This document shows positions 63,056-64,000 of a DNA stretch of 64,000 nt, in pieces; within the stretch, counting starts at the first letter, position 1, and each line of letters starts with the position of its first letter. The DNA is from Serratia marcescens subsp. marcescens ATCC 13880 (lineage in GTDB: Bacteria > Pseudomonadota > Gammaproteobacteria > Enterobacterales > Enterobacteriaceae): positions 3,286,001-3,350,000 of the forward strand of contig NZ_CP071238.1 in NCBI RefSeq assembly GCF_017299535.1, written 5' to 3'. The notes under the pieces are model-generated. The model was not told where the DNA came from. It ran no database searches and saw nothing but the letters and a program-made list of their open reading frames with translations. The position numbers and the translations under genes were made by a program.

Positions 63056-63421
63056 CTATCGCCCCAGCAGCACCATTCCCCAAATAATGATAGTCATCAC
63101 CACGGCTACCAGCTGCGCTGCGCCGCCCAAATCTTTGGCGCGTTTGGATAACGGATGCAATTCCAGCGAAATGCGATCGACCACGGTTTCAATCGCCGTA
63201 TTAAGCAGCTCAACCACCAATAGCAGAAAACTGCAGGTGATTAATAACAGCCTTTCTATATTTGTAATATCTAAACCAAATGTAACAACCAGTAAGATAG
63301 CATTAATAACCAATAATTGGCGGAACGCATCTTCGGTAAGCACGGCATCAATAAACCCGGCCCAGGAATTCCTAATGCTGTAGGTTAATCGGCTTATTCC
63401 TTTTTTCTTTTCCACAGGCAT
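63056..63421 (-). CDS. dgkA: Diacylglycerol kinase
   Basis: Small inner-membrane kinase of 121 residues with three spans that recycles diacylglycerol to phosphatidic acid. The catalytic block ELLNTAIETVVDRIS and the later KDLGGAAQLVAVV match DgkA. The ATG at 63421 starts at MPVEKKKGISR; an in-frame start at 63469 would add 16 residues. The promoter must lie in the AT-rich bases beyond 63421. Confidence 0.93.
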   Translation of the reverse strand: MPVEKKKGISRLTYSIRNSWAGFIDAVLTEDAFRQLLVINAILLVVTFGLDITNIERLLLITCSFLLLVVELLNTAIETVVDRISLELHPLSKRAKDLGGAAQLVAVVMTIIIWGMVLLGR

Positions 63422-63640
63422 ACAATCAGCTCTCGTCAAAACTGCGACAGTCACTCGCAAATAAATCACGCAGCGTGAATTTATCTTGAGTTTATTAATT
63501 AAAAACCTTAACCGTTCTCTTTCCGGAGACGATGCATTCGCTCACTCGCCGTCACCCTGCTCCTGAAACGGCACCGCCCGAAAATGCCCTGGCGCGGTTA
63601 TTATTCTGGGAGCGTAAAAAGAGGACGCGATATCAGCCGC

Positions 63641-64000
63641 TTAAAGCGTTTTCTCGTACAAGCGGTAGCGCTTGTACGGCACCGCGCCGATGCGTTCTAA
63701 AATCGTCCGCATGCCGGTATTGGTTTCCAGGATCCACGACATTTCCAGCGCGTCGATATTGCGCTTCGCGAAAGGCTCGCGCAGCGCCTCAATCAGCAGC
63801 AGCGCAATAATGGGCCCGATGCGGCTGAATTGATATTCCTGGCGTACGCCCATCAACGGCACGCGCGCGGTGCGCACGCCGCTGACTTTCAGGCGCCACA
63901 ATAGCTTCGCCCAGCCGAACGGCAATAAGCGCCCCTGCAGATCGGCAATCGCTTCGTTAATGTTCGGCAGGCCGACGATAAAGGCGCAGGGCGCGCCATC
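63641..64000 (-). CDS. Acetyltransferase-like protein (N-terminus beyond window)
   Basis: The last 119 residues of a longer minus-strand protein are visible, read from the window end without a stop (DGAPCAFIVGLPNINEAIAD first). EMSWILETNTGMRTILERIG and RIGAVPYKRYRLYEKTL have the shape of a GNAT-fold C-terminus, as in a group of about 380-residue proteins annotated as N-acetyltransferases. Substrate unknown. Confidence 0.6.
   Translation of the reverse strand, partial: DGAPCAFIVGLPNINEAIADLQGRLLPFGWAKLLWRLKVSGVRTARVPLMGVRQEYQFSRIGPIIALLLIEALREPFAKRNIDALEMSWILETNTGMRTILERIGAVPYKRYRLYEKTL

Overview
The window looks like chromosome of Serratia, most likely S. marcescens or a close relative. The evidence is a high GC content, enterobacterial gene content (alkB, entD/entC/entA, agp, citCDEFXGT, lacZ, katG, hchA, sotB, livKHMGF, dgkA) and a serralysin-family RTX metalloprotease. 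I saw no prophage, insertion sequence, CRISPR array or integrase. Both end genes run off the window.

Layout. 1-5.9 kb: end of a CPA1 Na+/H+ antiporter, a WaaE-like glycosyltransferase, a tiny secreted Cys-rich protein, AlaX, a LysR regulator, AlkB and a RarD/EamA permease. 5.9-10.2 kb: the catecholate siderophore genes entD, entC and entA, with a Fur-like site before entC and a 16-codon coupled mini-ORF before entA, but no entE, entB or entF; then periplasmic glucose-1-phosphatase. 10.3-18 kb: a complete citrate fermentation operon (citC-D-E-F-X-G-T) facing a CitB/DpiA-type response regulator without its sensor kinase, then a lone lacZ. 21.3 kb: the first of two identical tRNA-Asn units. 21.5-28 kb: a lower-GC block (SDR, AraC regulator, remnant AsnC-type gene, NepI-like MFS, periplasmic alpha/beta hydrolase, LysR regulator, LeuE-like exporter) that looks acquired. 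28.1-37.5 kb: half-size membrane protein, GcvA-like LysR, an hchA-luxR operon, epimerase-like protein, haloperoxidase-type hydrolase, aldehyde dehydrogenase and katG. 38-42.1 kb: exported double-VOC protein with an alginate-export-type outer-membrane protein, and the metalloprotease. 42.2-51.5 kb: nitronate monooxygenase, a hydrolase-DoxX-MFS operon, two further MFS transporters, an Asp/Asn hydroxylase-like protein, and an NmrA-like/HxlR pair. 51.6-56.6 kb: branched-chain amino acid ABC transporter. 57.07 kb: second tRNA-Asn. 57.2-64 kb: secreted aldose-epimerase-like protein, a higBA-type toxin-antitoxin pair whose toxin carries a one-base frameshift, a CitH-type citrate transporter with a ModA-like periplasmic binding protein and a LysR regulator, dgkA, and the end of an acetyltransferase-like gene.

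Functional themes. Citrate appears twice: anaerobic cleavage by citrate lyase fed by the CitT antiporter, and a probable proton-coupled CitH-type importer unusually paired with a periplasmic binding protein. Oxidative and carbonyl stress genes cluster between 29.7 and 43.3 kb (hchA, aldehyde dehydrogenase, katG, VOC protein, nitronate monooxygenase). The two 148-bp tRNA-Asn units lie in the same orientation 35.7 kb apart and could recombine to delete or duplicate the segment between them. The least ordinary items are the LuxR solo coupled to hchA, whose ligand-pocket Asp appears to be Cys; the orphan CitB; the MFS plus binding-protein locus; the broken toxin; and the coupled mini-ORF before entA.
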